From: Larix sibirica
Lineage: Eukaryota; Streptophyta; Pinopsida; Pinales; Pinaceae
Reading direction: 5' to 3'
Length of the DNA: 23,689 bases
Assembly (NCBI GenBank): GCA_004151065.3
Contig: NWUY0300001316.1
Location: forward strand, 9,626-33,314
Shown here: positions 1 to 8,971 of the stretch, piece by piece
How the letters are laid out: each line of letters begins with the position of its first letter
Numbering within the stretch: the stretch's first letter is position 1
Notes under the pieces: model-generated
Databases searched by the model: none
The model's input: the letters and a program-made list of their open reading frames with translations, nothing else
Told to the model about the DNA's origin: nothing
Program-made: the position numbers and the translations under genes

Positions 1-114
1 ATATATATATATATATAAGACTGTACATATATCTTATGCATATATGTACTCCTAAAAAAATGCATATCCATATATCTTTTTAGAATATATATACGTGTAT
101 GTGTGTATACTATC

Positions 115-153
<39 letters not shown>
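1..153. repeat. AT and GT microsatellites
   Basis: Positions 1-17 are pure AT dinucleotides. Positions 115-135 are TG dinucleotides, and these run directly into TA dinucleotides at about 135-153. The stretch between is also AT-rich. This is a compound simple repeat at the window edge. Confidence 0.95.
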
Positions 154-345
154 GTCTTATCTCATTTTTTATTGGATTCTCTCTTAGGACGATTGCATGA
201 TTAGTAATAATGTAGGAATCATGAAGTGTGCATGTAGACTGAGATTTATCAAAGATTTGCCCATCTAATTACTATTATATTATACACGATAAGCATTCAA
301 TCGGTCCACGGGAAGGACCATTTAGGGAAAGCCTTCTCCGTTAAA

Positions 346-512
346 CATAGTTATGGTGAGCATTAAGCAGCCTACTATGCAGTATTAAATGTTGCAGTGG
401 TTGCTTTGCTCGTCGTTGGATCTAAGGTAGCATCAGATCCAATGACAAGCAAAGCAGTGGCCGCAACGTTCAATGCTGCATAGTAGGTTGCTTAATGCTT
501 GCCCATAGTTAT
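346..512. mobile_element. Palindromic MITE with 9-bp target duplication (Mutator-like)
   Basis: A 149-bp element (355-503) consists of two 69-nt inverted arms (355-423 and 435-503) around an 11-nt loop. By direct comparison 56 of 69 positions are identical; 12 of the 13 differences are transitions. The outer ends read GGTGAGCATTAAGC and, on the other strand, GGCAAGCATTAAGC. The element is flanked by a perfect 9-bp direct repeat, CATAGTTAT, at 346-354 and 504-512. A 9-bp duplication with long inverted ends is the hallmark of Mutator-like non-autonomous elements. It sits immediately upstream of a TATA box, inside a promoter-like block whose relative (block B) lacks it, which supports a real insertion. 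As plus-strand RNA it would fold into a long hairpin. Confidence 0.85.
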
Positions 513-514
513 AT

Positions 515-530
515 CTATATATAAATAGAT
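515..530 (+). promoter_or_regulatory. TATA box candidate
   Basis: The sequence CTATATATAAATAGA is a near-ideal plant TATA element. It lies about 40-50 bases upstream of the ATG at 567, which fits a short 5' leader. It directly abuts the MITE target duplication. The nearby AT microsatellites make a chance match possible. Confidence 0.4.
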
Positions 531-566
531 CCAAGGGTTGAGAGTGTGAACTAGCGGTGGGGATTT

Positions 567-716
567 ATGGCTGACTTGATGAAAGCCCAGGTTCCATCGC
601 CTGCGAGGAACCGTAATATTCTCTTGCGGGAGGTGATGTCGTCCTCTAATGCTTCGTACGACCACGGTGTCAGTGCTACTTGTCGTTGGGCAAATCATTC
701 TCACATCCAATATTAA
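567..716 (+). CDS. Exon-like short ORF of 49 codons, unrecognised
   Basis: An ATG at 567 has a G at +4 and is followed by 49 codons to a TAA at 714-716. The protein begins MADLMKAQVPSPARNRN and is rich in Ser, Ala and Arg. Base composition is close to balanced, unlike the AT-rich surroundings, and a TATA-like element lies upstream. An AG|GTGATG splice-donor-like site falls inside the ORF (after LLRE), so it could be a first exon or an exon fragment. The matching block B near 12440 lacks this segment, so it may have been inserted or captured. An overlapping minus-strand frame (492-749) is also open, which shows that openness alone proves little. I recognise no family. Confidence 0.25.
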   Translation: MADLMKAQVPSPARNRNILLREVMSSSNASYDHGVSATCRWANHSHIQY

Positions 717-799
717 CACTAGCCGTGACCCAAATTCAGTGCTATCCACTGCTATCTATTGATTATAGTGATCTACTCGCACTCCAGCTCGGTTGTATA

Positions 800-816
800 T
801 ATATATATAAAAATAG
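800..816 (+). promoter_or_regulatory. Second TATA-like run
   Basis: A TA run leads into ATAAAAATAGAC. It aligns with the ATAATAATAAATAGAT run near 12440-12460 in block B. It may be a TATA element or just a microsatellite shared by the two blocks. Confidence 0.25.
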
Positions 817-1063
817 ACATTATATAATGTGGAATCTTTCTTCTCGCAATGGAGATGGAGATCAAAAACTTAAAGTGACGTGGCATAATTATTTAAAATA
901 ATACTTTATATCATGTCAAATCCAATTTGATTTTCATTTCCATATATCTTCGAGGTATCTTCGATGGATGACCTGTCTGCCTGTCATTGTCAGCTATGAT
1001 CACGCGGCTTTTTGTTGACATGTCATAATCACTCTCGGGAATTCCGCCGCCTCTTGGAATTCA

Positions 1064-1077
1064 CGGTCCGTGGACCG
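1064..1077. other. Short perfect inverted repeat CGGTCC-GT-GGACCG
   Basis: Two 6-bp arms flank a 2-bp spacer inside the GC-rich part of block A. Block B has a different inverted repeat in the corresponding area (12743-12762). It may be a binding site for a dimeric factor or chance. Confidence 0.35.
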
Positions 1078-1365
1078 CCTGGAAATGTGGCAGGCTGGCA
1101 GCGTCCATAGGTTAGACTTCACTCCCTGACTACACAGGTGGCCCCACAAGCGGAGACGACAACTGCCGGCGTCTTCCAATTTGCCACAGCCACCGGATGT
1201 CCACGGAAACCGGGCCGTTAGATCCACGTCACGTTTTAGTCAATCACGTGCTCTTTCAAATATTATTCCCTCGCTTTATCCTAAAATTGGAGACTAGACT
1301 TACACGTAGACAGACTTTTTGTAATGGTTGTTGACCACTCGAAAACCCAATCAGGCTGAATTTGA

Positions 1366-1531
1366 ATGTGAAAACCTTTGTTATGGTTGCAACTTGGCCT
1401 ACTTATCACTTCATAGTTCAGATTAGAATACTGAAAAATATGTCAATGAGTTGGTGGGCCATGTGAAAACCTTTGCTATGGTTACAGCTGGCCATACTGA
1501 TCACTTTATAGTTTCAATGAGTTGGTGGGCT
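1366..1531. repeat. Diverged tandem duplication, about 95 bp
   Basis: The segment starting ATGTGAAAACCTTTG at 1366 recurs at 1461. The word TCAATGAGTTGGTGGGC at 1443 recurs at 1514, offset 71. The second unit therefore lacks about 24 bp present in the first. Matches are imperfect, so the duplication is old. Confidence 0.75.
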
Positions 1532-1568
1532 AATGGTGGTGAGTTATGAATTTCATTATCTCTACTCA

Positions 1569-1742
1569 GAGTTAAATCTTTAATGAGACATGGACCCATT
1601 ATGATAAGGCTAAAAGGGTTGGTGTCCGGTTGGAGTTTTGGGATTTGGACTTGGAGACTCAAATCTCTAATGAAACATGGGCCCATTATGATAAGGTTAG
1701 TTGGGGTTTGCAAGTTGCTTGCAACTAGCCTAGGGGTTATAG
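1569..1742. repeat. Tandem duplication, 87-bp unit
   Basis: The stretch beginning at 1574 (AAATCTTTAATGAGACATGG) recurs at 1661 with a few transitions, and the match continues through CCCATTATGATAAGG. The long open frames seen here on both strands are by-products of the repeat and show no family similarity I can recognise. Confidence 0.75.
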
Positions 1743-1805
1743 TGGCAGCCAGATTTGAACCTAGGTCTTGCCCAAGTAATCTCGACCACTTACCAATTCC
1801 TCTAT
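1700..1805 (-). mobile_element. tRNA-like (SINE-type) segment, minus strand
   Basis: On the minus strand a B-box-like AGGTTCAAATCT (plus 1751-1762) follows an A-box-like GGAATTGGTAAGTGGTCG (plus 1783-1800) at tRNA-like spacing. This is the layout of a pol III promoter in a tRNA-derived SINE. A hairpin TTGCAAG-TTG-CTTGCAA lies at 1708-1724. No tRNA cloverleaf is evident, and I could not define a 3' tail or target duplication, so the element is either decayed or a chance match. Confidence 0.4.
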
Positions 1806-2009
1806 ATCTTAAAAAAAGAATAGTGAAAAATAGACTTTCTCTCATCCATCGTTATTTTGATCACACATTCCGTCAAAGTCCCTTTTGCTAAGCCCTAAGC
1901 ACTTCACAAAAGGGTCTTCAAGGCTGATTATGTGCAGTCAATGTTAGTGTGTAACGCATAAGTGCACCCTCATGTATAGAATGCTCTACGGATAGTGAAA
2001 ATTGTTATG

Positions 2010-2260
2010 CCATTAAGAATGTCATGGTTCTACGTATGCTCTCCTAGAGTTGTTCCATGGTTCCACGTATGCTCAAACCTAGAACTACTTCATGGTTTCC
2101 ACTATGAATGCCATGGTTCCACGTGTGCTCTACACGAAAGTCATGGGTTCCCCTTGCTCTTCCTAGAACTACTTCATTGTTCCACTACTGCTTTGTTGGG
2201 ACTACTTTATGGTTCCCATAAAAAATGCCATAATTCCACTTGTGCTCTAATCATGTCCAA
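2010..2260. repeat. Degenerate minisatellite
   Basis: The phrases CATGGTTCCACGTATGCTC and CCTAGAACTACTTCATGG recur in altered form about every 35-60 bases, for example near 2022, 2052, 2110, 2140, 2185 and 2210. This explains the open frame across 1995-2300. The unit is too diverged to define exactly. Confidence 0.6.
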
Positions 2261-2307
2261 AGTTCTTTGTCATTCAAATCTCACCCTTATACTCATGTAG
2301 GTCATGT

Positions 2308-2318
2308 GTTCGAATCCC
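2308..2318 (+). other. Isolated B-box-like motif
   Basis: GTTCGAATCCC matches the pol III B-box consensus perfectly. No convincing A box lies 30-60 bases upstream, so this may be the remnant of a SINE head or chance. Confidence 0.25.
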
Positions 2319-2340
2319 TCATAGCCTCCCCTTAGTATTC

Positions 2341-2439
2341 ATGGACGTCCTCCATAGGTTGATGGTGAAACTCATAGTTGATTTGGTGAAGGAGGTCATG
2401 GAAGCATCTACAAAAGTGATGAAGCAAATTCAAAAGTAA
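2341..2439 (+). CDS. Short ORF in repeat unit 1, 32 codons, hypothetical
   Basis: ATG at 2341 to TAA at 2437-2439. The peptide starts MDVLHRLMVKLIVDLVKEVM and ends KVMKQIQK. Hydrophobic residues fall at 3-4 residue spacing, which would give an amphipathic helix. The frame is also open upstream of the ATG. The twin ORF is in the next repeat unit. There is no promoter evidence and no family I know, so translation is speculative. Confidence 0.2.
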   Translation: MDVLHRLMVKLIVDLVKEVMEASTKVMKQIQK

Positions 2440-2472
2440 TGGATCTCTAAATGTCACTTGCCTTTAGTATTC

Positions 2473-2571
2473 ATGGACGTCCTCCATGGGTTGATGGTGA
2501 AACTCATAGTTGATTTGGTGAAGGAGGTCATGGAAGCATCTACAAAAGTGATGAAGCAATTTCAAAAGTAA
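2473..2571 (+). CDS. Short ORF in repeat unit 2, 32 codons, hypothetical
   Basis: Same frame and length as the ORF at 2341-2439, with two substitutions: Arg to Gly at residue 6 and Ile to Phe near the C-terminus. Both changes keep the frame open, but with only two differences this says little about selection. Confidence 0.2.
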   Translation: MDVLHGLMVKLIVDLVKEVMEASTKVMKQFQK

Positions 2572-2595
2572 TGGATCTCTAAATGTCACTTGCCT

Positions 2596-4080
2596 CAATC
2601 CTTTCTTTTCTCTCTAGGGTCATCATATTATCTTTATAATTCAATATGCTGACAAAATTGATAACACCATATAACATGGTATGTCCTGAGTGCATATGGA
2701 ATGATGACACACTTGTGCACTACACATCGACATTGGCATCATCAGAAAAGCCTTACAAACTCTTATGTGAGATGCTTGAGGATTGATGTCCCCTTCCACC
2801 CCTTTGTTACTAATCACTTATGAAGTGTATTTATATGTGCATGATGTCCACCTTGCATGTAGTCAGCCTTACGCAAGTGAGCATTGCTGCTAACAACCTC
2901 TTTAATCCATTATGAAAAAGATGAGATAGCCTTGCAGGGAAATGCTCCAGTGAATCTAACATATATGTGCACCTTTCACACTCATTTAGATCAAATTATC
3001 TCATAAGAGAAATTTTGGTTTTTCTCTCCTTTTGAGACTAATAATACAAACTTTGACACATACATCTTTAGGTTTATTCTCTCAGTACAATGATGTAGGG
3101 TTTATACACCACTATGGAATACTTCAATGCATCCATATTCGATGCTCTATTAGTAGAAGCAAAGCTTCTCAAATTGGTAAAGTTCACTTCAATGCATCTA
3201 TTTGTATAATTTTGTCATAAGTATATCAATCCATGGTTCCAAGGTTTGTGCACTAGTACTATGGTATTCAACGCAACTTATTTTCTAACTTTATCCTCAA
3301 TTCAACAAAACAAGTTGGGGATTAATGTAAACTCAAAACATTGGAAAATTTATAAAACTTCTACAAAATTTATTTTTAGAAAATTGTTTATAATTATAAG
3401 TAACTATGAAAATCTAGATTAAATAAAATAAAATCAATACATATACACCTATCACTTAAACTTTGTAAATTTTAAAGTTTATTATTCACATAGTATTTGT
3501 TAATCAAATATTTTATTTAATAAGTGCATTAAAAAGAGTTTTATACAATTCCTTTTAAGGTTATGGCTTGTTATATCTTGATCCAATTTCCATGATAGTG
3601 GTTGGTGTCGCACTTAAATCCCTTAAATCCTAAATGATGAGAACAAGCTATGGTCAACAACTATTTGTTTTCTTTCCCTCTCAAGGAATTAACTAGTAGG
3701 ATACAATATTTGCCCATAGTTGTCAAAATTCATCCATTTCATGTATTTGACATATGCATTGTTCATTGATTTGTTATGACAATATGTTATGTTTTGGAGT
3801 TGTGTAATGTGAAATCTATTCACATTTGCATTCTCTACAGATACATATTATGTCACTTTGTCAATGCTCAACACTTGAAACTACAACATTAAATTTTGAA
3901 ATTAGAATGCATGTGTATTTTGTTGTAACATTAAAGTTATCAAAGAATAAATTCACCATGTTAGCGACAAATTCATCACCCTCATTATAAGTCTTAACAA
4001 ATCACATGGAATATTAACTATGAAGTTTTTGTTGCACTACCTCCCCACAAGTCTTAATGTTATGCAATAGTAAGTAATGG
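2596..4080. other. AT-rich intergenic stretch, nothing recognised
   Basis: No frame of convincing length or family similarity was found on either strand. The part at 3330-3560 is very AT-rich. The 62-codon frame at 3032 looks like chance. Confidence 0.6.
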
Positions 4081-4887
4081 ATCAAACTCAAGGCCCTGTG
4101 CATGCCAATGTAATCATACAAGTTAATTGTAACAAAGGGAATTCACTAACAAAAATGTAAGGCATAAATATAAAAAGCATGAATTGAGTTGCAAATCTTT
4201 TATATTCATTTATTATTCTCGAGATCACAATCAAATTGCGTTAAAGATATGTCCTCAGCTTTCACGGGTCTTACTTTTGCATACAAACCAAACTTCCATG
4301 GTGTTCTTCTTCTCGGCAAATATTTTCCACTCTTTGAGTTCATCTCACACGAGTGCACTCTATCAATCCCACGAACACTCTACCTCCTTTAGATTCCTCA
4401 ACCTCTGCCTTCGAATTACTCAACTCCAAATTATTTTCTCTTTGTCAAGCATTATCTCACATCCTTATTGTCCTCCTTATTAGTCAACAAGATTGGAATC
4501 ACCAAGCTTTGTAAATTTGTTCCATTGGCATACTTTAGAATTTCATAAGAACCTAAGGGCCTTCTATTGGCATATTTTAAAACCTAACCTAAATCCCTCA
4601 ACCCTACCTTAACTGGCCCTAATTATGCAACTTACTCACTACCCATAGGGAAACTAAGGGGACTCCATCACCTGGATTACACTAGTAGGTATAAAAAACA
4701 TGTCGTTGATGGCATTGTGATGTAAAGGCTTTTTGAAATGTGATGATGTTTCTGGTTATAGTGAAAAGAGATTGATCATTCACATTCCATTTGTTTGTAT
4801 ATCAAGATTTGCACTATTTTATCATGATGGCAATTACATCTTATTATGGATAGGATTATATATCTGCCAATGATATTGTACATCATT

Positions 4888-4901
4888 GATGTCATGACAT
4901 C
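4888..4901. other. Perfect 14-bp palindrome GATGTCATGACATC
   Basis: The sequence is its own reverse complement. It is duplicated with the larger unit at about 7349-7362. It contains a TCATGA core. Function unknown; it may be chance. Confidence 0.4.
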
Positions 4902-4987
4902 TTGTATTGTTTACAAAGTATCTTATAATGCTTGCACTTGCACAATGAAATATTAAGCATGGAAAGCATCAAAAACAAAAGGAGAGT

Positions 4988-5024
4988 GTTGACACATAGG
5001 ATATTTCATGTCCTAAGTGTCAAC
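4988..5024. other. Imperfect palindrome, copy 1
   Basis: The arms GTTGACACATAGGATA and TGTCCTAAGTGTCAAC pair with two mismatches around a short spacer. A W-box core TTGAC therefore appears on both strands. The same structure is at 7449-7485 in copy 2. It resembles the end of an LTR or a foldback, but no partner end was identified. Confidence 0.5.
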
Positions 5025-6540
5025 TTCATTGTGATACATGTCATGTTTTTATTCAACCAACATGTGGTTGAAAGGAAATCAATGGTGTCTAACCTATTCG
5101 CATAGAAAACATGATTATGGAAATGCATTGAACATAGTCGTTAGTTTAATTATGGTCATTCTTCATGTTTGCATATGGCAAATAAAAAATGTGTTTCAAT
5201 GGAGTATGCACTAAGCACCATACATTTGAAAGCTCACTTGGCAAATTTTGCATTTGAAGTTATGTGATACATGGTATATAGTTATGGTTCAAGTGCAAAG
5301 TAGCATCACATTGGATCCATGTGATATCCCTTATGTATTTGTTACTTGTTTTCAATGCAATACATGGTATTATGGTTTAAGTTGGTGATTTGTGTGTGGT
5401 ATTGCCTCCTAACCAAGGTCGTTCCTATAGACTTGTGGTGATGATTGGAATGGTTTTTGGAATTTGGAGAATGAGGGTGGATGTCATGAAATATTTGGCT
5501 TTAATGATGGAAACATAATTGGGATTTGAGGTTTTTACTGACCAAATAAATGTTTGTTACTTGGCCTCCCATACTGTGTACCTTGCTTTCACCTTTAATG
5601 TTACATAAACGATGTGGTTGAGGTTTGTTTGATGTGGTTTATTGATTGGATGTAAGGTTGGGTCTTATCCCTCCCTCTCCGCAAGCTTTTATTTGATCAT
5701 TTTGGTTTTGTGGGAAGCCTAGAGTTCAACTCAAGCAACTTATTATTATTATAGTGCCATTCTTGAGCTCTAGTAATGAGTTCCATGCACTATTTAAGCA
5801 TGCCTACCATCATCATGAATACCATCTCTCTCGCACTTCTTGTACTTCTTGGAAGGATTTATTGGTTGTTAACATTGAGTTTGGAACTTGGATTCAACTC
5901 CGACATTGTGTTTGGCCTAAGGTAGGTTTGTATTGTGAACATGCATCAGTTTCATGAAGTTCTTGGTTTGCTAGTGTATGTGTTTGGGTTATTGTTGTAA
6001 CAAGTTTTAGGTTGTGACTTTTCTTTACCCTTCTACATATTCTTTGCCACATCCTCATATTTTGATGCCCTTGGCCTTTCCCAAGTCTATTGTGTTTTTT
6101 TAACTCTTCGAGCCCTCAGTTTAGTTGTTTGTGCAATGTTATTCATAGGTTTATTGTGCCCTCTCTTGACACCCATTTTGCACTCATTTCCAACTCAAAC
6201 CTTGTGAAAATTACTGATCCTATTATGATAGCTCATGGGTTGTTATGATAGCTCATGGGTTGTTTTGTTATAGCTTGTTTAAATAAAACATTGATATCCA
6301 GGACTTGGCATAATCCTTTTGAAAATCTTTTGAAAATCTATGTTCGTTGATACCATTTGTCCATGGCTCTCCCCTTCATTTGTTTCTCAATGATTCTTCA
6401 TTGCACTCATATGTAAGGTGTTCATTGCCTTCACTATTGCAACCTCTTTTTGTGCATTATTTACATTACTATTCATATGTTTGGCCACCACGTATTTGAG
6501 ACAAGAGTCATGTTTATCTTATATGTGATAAAAGTTGTCC

Positions 6541-6541
6541 N
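6541..6541. other. Single ambiguous base at duplication junction
   Basis: The lone N is exactly where copy 1 ends and copy 2 begins. It could be an ambiguous call or a mark left by joining two contigs. Confidence 0.95.
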
Positions 6542-8971
6542 ATCAAACTCAAGGCCCTGTGCATGCCAATGTAATCATACAAGTTAATTGTAACAAAGGG
6601 AATTCACTAACAAAAATGTAAGGCATAAATATAAAAAGCATGAATTGAGTTGCAAATCTTTTATATTCATTTATTATTCTCGAGATCACAATCAAATTGC
6701 GTTAAAGATATGTCCTCAGCTTTCACGGGTCTTACTTTTGCATACAAACCAAACTTCCATGGTGTTCTTCTTCTCGGCAAATATTTTCCACTCTTTGAGT
6801 TCATCTCACACGAGTGCACTCTATCAATCCCACGAACACTCTACCTCCTTTAGATTCCTCAACCTCTGCCTTCGAATTACTCAACTCCAAATTATTTTCT
6901 CTTTGTCAAGCATTATCTCACATCCTTATTGTCCTCCTTATTAGTCAACAAGATTGGAATCACCAAGCTTTGTAAATTTGTTCCATTGGCATACTTTAGA
7001 ATTTCATAAGAACCTAAGGGCCTTCTATTGGCATATTTTAAAACCTAACCTAAATCCCTCAACCCTACCTTAACTGGCCCTAATTATGCAACTTACTCAC
7101 TACCCATAGGGAAACTAAGGGGACTCCATCACCTGGATTACACTAGTAGGTATAAAAAACATGTCGTTGATGGCATTGTGATGTAAAGGCTTTTTGAAAT
7201 GTGATGATGTTTCTGGTTATAGTGAAAAGAGATTGATCATTCACATTCCATTTGTTTGTATATCAAGATTTGCACTATTTTATCATGATGGCAATTACAT
7301 CTTATTATGGATAGGATTATATATCTGCCAATGATATTGTACATCATTGATGTCATGACATCTTGTATTGTTTACAAAGTATCTTATAATGCTTGCACTT
7401 GCACAATGAAATATTAAGCATGGAAAGCATCAAAAACAAAAGGAGAGTGTTGACACATAGGATATTTCATGTCCTAAGTGTCAACTTCATTGTGATACAT
7501 GTCATGTTTTTATTCAACCAACATGTGGTTGAAAGGAAATCAATGGTGTCTAACCTATTCGCATAGAAAACATGATTATGGAAATGCATTGAACATAGTC
7601 GTTAGTTTAATTATGGTCATTCTTCATGTTTGCATATGGCAAATAAAAAATGTGTTTCAATGGAGTATGCACTAAGCACCATACATTTGAAAGCTCACTT
7701 GGCAAATTTTGCATTTGAAGTTATGTGATACATGGTATATAGTTATGGTTCAAGTGCAAAGTAGCATCACATTGGATCCATGTGATATCCCTTATGTATT
7801 TGTTACTTGTTTTCAATGCAATACATGGTATTATGGTTTAAGTTGGTGATTTGTGTGTGGTATTGCCTCCTAACCAAGGTCGTTCCTACAAACTTGTGGT
7901 GATGATTGGAATGGTTTTTGGAATTTGGAGAATGAGGGTGGATGTCATGAAATATTTGGCTTTAATGATGGAAACATAATTGGGATTTGAGGTTTTTACT
8001 GACCAAATAAATGTTTGGTACTTGGCCTCCCATACTGTGTACCTTGCTCTCACCTTTAATGTTACATAAACGATGTGGTTGAGGTTTGTTTGATGTGGTT
8101 TATTGATTGGATGTAAGGTTGGGTCTTATCCCTCCCTCTCCGCAAGCTTTTATTTGATCATTTTGGTTTTGTGGGAAGCCTAGAGTTCAACTCAAGCAAC
8201 TTATTATTATTATAGTGCCATTCTTGAGCTCTAGTAATGAGTTCCATGCACTATTTAAGCATGCCTACCATCATCATGAATACCATCTCTCTCGCACTTC
8301 TTGTACTTCTTGGAAGGATTTATTGGTTGTTAACATTGAGTTTGGAACTTGGATTCAACTCCGACATTGTGTTTGGCCTAAGGTAGGTTTGTATTGTGAA
8401 CATGCATCAGTTTCATGAAGTTCTTGGTTTGCTAGTGTATGTGTTTGGGTTATTGTTGTAACAAGTTTTAGGTTGTGACTTTTCTTTACCCTTCTACATA
8501 TTCTTTGCCACATCCTCATATTTTGATGCCCTTGGCCTTTCCCAAGTCTATTGTGTTTTTTTTACTCTTTAAGCCCTCAGTTTGGTTGTTTGTGCAATGT
8601 TATTCGTAAGTTTATTGTGCCCTCTCTTGACATCCATTTTGCACTCGTTTCCAACTCAAACCTTGTGAAAATTGCTGATCCTATTATGATAGCTCATGGG
8701 TTTTTTTGTTATAGCTTGTTTAAATAAAACATTGATATCCAGGACTTGGCATAATCCTTTTGAAAATCTATGTTCGTTGATAACATTTGTCCATGGCTCT
8801 CCCCTTCATTTGTTTCTCAATTATTCTTCATTGCACTCATATGTAAGGTGTTCATTGCCTTCACTATTGCAACCTCCTTTTTGTGCATTATTTACATTAC
8901 TATTCATATGTTTGGCCACCACGTATTTGAGACAAGAGTCATGTTTATCTTATATGTGATAAAAGTTGTCC
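6542..8971 (+). repeat. 2.43-kb tandem unit, copy 2
   Basis: Direct copy of 4081-6540, net 30 bases shorter because the two small internal duplications near the 3' end of copy 1 are absent. The sequence flows without a break into unique DNA after AAAAGTTGTCC at 8971, so this copy's right edge is the natural one. The longer frames at 8696-8959 and 8770-9039 exist only because copy 2 lacks copy 1's small duplications; they do not look like genes. Confidence 0.95.

Larger units (their letters stand above)
160..1260. promoter_or_regulatory. Block A: promoter-like GC-rich region, diverged copy of block B
   Basis: The second half (about 950-1260) is much richer in GC than its surroundings and dense in ACGT-core motifs: GTGACGTGGC at 875-884, CACGTCACGT at 1225-1234 and a G-box CACGTG at 1245-1250. 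A TTGAC W-box core lies at about 1015. Segments at 171-260, 310-345, 800-884 and 950-1190 line up in the same order with 12279-12850, about 11.65 kb away. The best stretch (961-1040 against 12612-12693) shares about three quarters of its bases by eye. Length differences between the copies are not multiples of three, so this is not conserved coding sequence. It could be a duplicated gene-upstream region or an old LTR with its U3 promoter. The function is inferred; the similarity is seen. Confidence 0.6.
2332..2595 (+). repeat. 132-bp tandem duplication, nearly identical
   Basis: Positions 2332-2463 and 2464-2595 are head-to-tail copies differing at about two positions (A/G in CCATAGG versus CCATGGG, and A/T in GCAAATTC versus GCAATTTC). 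The high identity implies a recent event compared with the other repeats nearby. Confidence 0.95.
4081..6540 (+). repeat. 2.46-kb tandem unit, copy 1
   Basis: This is the first of two direct copies; copy 2 begins at 6542, right after a lone N. From 4081 to about 6095 I found only four substitutions: two at 5428-5430, one at 5557 and one at 5588. The last roughly 445 bases hold about a dozen substitutions plus indels, including an extra partial duplication of TGATAGCTCATGGGTTGT near 6225-6260 and of TTTTGAAAATC near 6318-6338. No LTR signature (primer-binding site, polypurine tract) was seen at the ends. The content is AT-rich with scattered short frames (4184-4483, 5754-5957), none of which I recognise. 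Confidence 0.95.

Noticed and set aside
346-512. Conserved miRNA gene
   Set aside because: The hairpin is long and very regular, as for a MITE, has a target duplication, and neither arm contains a conserved plant miRNA sequence that I recognise.
1000-1227. Minus-strand 75-codon ORF in the GC-rich block
   Set aside because: The matching block B has non-triplet length differences in this region, so the frame is not conserved.
1501-1891. Overlapping ORFs of 114 and 102 codons on opposite strands
   Set aside because: Both are products of the 87-bp tandem duplication, whose length is a multiple of three; no family similarity.
2010-2595. CRISPR-like array
   Set aside because: The repeats are adjacent without unique spacers of constant length, and the genome is eukaryotic.
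4184-4483. 99-codon ORF, repeated at 6645-6944
   Set aside because: Ser/His/Phe-rich low-complexity reading in AT-rich DNA. It appears twice only because the whole 2.4-kb unit is duplicated. No family or promoter evidence.
4081-8971. Two LTRs of one retrotransposon
   Set aside because: The copies are directly adjacent with no internal region, and no primer-binding site or polypurine tract is seen at the junction.
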